A stretch of 64,000 nucleotides of DNA, from the NCBI RefSeq assembly GCF_007858475.1, contig NZ_VIGX01000010.1, forward strand, positions 50,072 to 114,071. Reading direction: 5' to 3'. This document shows, piece after piece, positions 63,924-64,000 of this stretch (its first letter is position 1; the number at the start of each line of letters is the position of its first letter). A program made the translations under genes and the position numbers. The notes under the pieces are model-generated. The model was not told the origin of the DNA. It did no database searches and saw nothing but the letters and a program-made list of their open reading frames with translations. The stretch is from Tsukamurella conjunctivitidis. GTDB taxonomy: Bacteria; Actinomycetota; Actinomycetes; Mycobacteriales; Mycobacteriaceae.

Positions 63924-63952
63924 TTGCACACGGAAATCCGATCTGCTAAGCT
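63924..63952 (+). promoter_or_regulatory. Second sigma-A promoter (rrn P3-like)
   Basis: TTGCAC at 63924-63929, a 17-nt spacer and TAAGCT at 63947-63952. The following GAACGGTTGCTCCGAGC matches the start region of the upstream promoter, as in tandem rRNA promoters. Confidence 0.72.
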
Positions 63953-64000
63953 TGAACGGTTGCTCCGAGCGGGTCAGCCCAGTGAGTTTGACTGGGTGAC

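Larger units (their letters stand above)
63541..64000 (+). promoter_or_regulatory. Promoter region of a ribosomal RNA operon
   Basis: This 460-nt stretch has no supported gene. It is AT-richer than its surroundings and has several sigma-A-type elements: TTGACG at 63645-63650 with TATTCG after 16 nt, and the two strong promoters listed below. The final 28 nt can pair (63973-63983 with 63991-64000), as in a pre-rRNA leader. A 16S rRNA gene is expected just beyond 64000. Confidence 0.7.

Overview
The window is high-GC actinobacterial chromosome. Gene order and protein character point to the Mycobacteriales, most likely Tsukamurella or a close relative. The evidence is: the order coaE, uvrB, universal stress protein, MBL hydrolase, uvrA, infC-rpmI-rplT, SpoU methyltransferase, pheST, argCJBDFRGH and mpg-tyrS follows the Mycobacterium tuberculosis map closely; two PafBC-type (RecA-independent) DNA-damage promoters precede uvrB and uvrA; and many genes have a TAnnnT -10 box only 6-8 nt before the start codon, which suggests leaderless mRNAs. 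I saw no insertion sequences, prophage, CRISPR array or tRNA gene. The genus call is an inference from synteny.

Layout. 1-4440: polyol catabolism, with a partial SorC-type regulator, a sorbitol/xylitol-type dehydrogenase, mannitol 2-dehydrogenase and a convergent xylulokinase. 4497-5796: a Zur-box-controlled zinc metallochaperone (AztD family). 5806-10599: coaE, a SWIM-finger/SNF2 helicase pair, a TetR regulator and a DUF402 protein. 10701-16870: TRM11-like methyltransferase, uvrB, stress protein and HelD-like helicase. 16950-21412: membrane protein, FAD monooxygenase, CGNR regulator, epoxide hydrolase and a DinB2-type polymerase. 21417-27309: MBL hydrolase, uvrA, gamma-glutamyltransferase-like protein and an isolated nrdH with two NrdR boxes. 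27392-30614: a tryptophan-rich secreted repeat protein, DUF1844 protein, then infC-rpmI-rplT-tsnR behind a structured leader with an attenuator. 30671-35875: acyltransferase, purine permease, two small genes and a YvaD/SMR/TetR module. 35951-39529: pheST.

39598-46654: a flavin monooxygenase, two AcoR-like GAF regulators flanking an acetoin/diacetyl reductase, a PIG-L deacetylase and an enoyl-CoA hydratase. A TGT-N10-ACA sequence is shared upstream of the monooxygenase and the reductase. 46779-55471: the complete arginine operon argCJBDFR-GH, translationally coupled by 4-nt overlaps through most of its length. Its argG is the long E. coli-type enzyme rather than the short form of M. tuberculosis. 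55531-58504: a drug-efflux-type ABC-2 operon with its own TetR regulator behind a perfect 36-bp palindrome, and an SDR gene. 58612-62227: DUF4334 protein, zinc alcohol dehydrogenase, Trm112-like protein, 3-methyladenine glycosylase and a membrane protein. 62217-63485: tyrS. 63541-64000: tandem promoters that look like those of an rRNA operon starting just beyond the window.

No single wholly new system stands out. The best leads are regulatory: the infC leader with an ATC start codon, the paired operators at several divergent promoters, the Zur-controlled orphan aztD, the orphan nrdH with NrdR boxes, the sigma-54-free AcoR-like regulators around an acetoin reductase, the WXXGXW-repeat secreted protein, the xenologous argG and the DinB2 polymerase with leucine at the steric gate.
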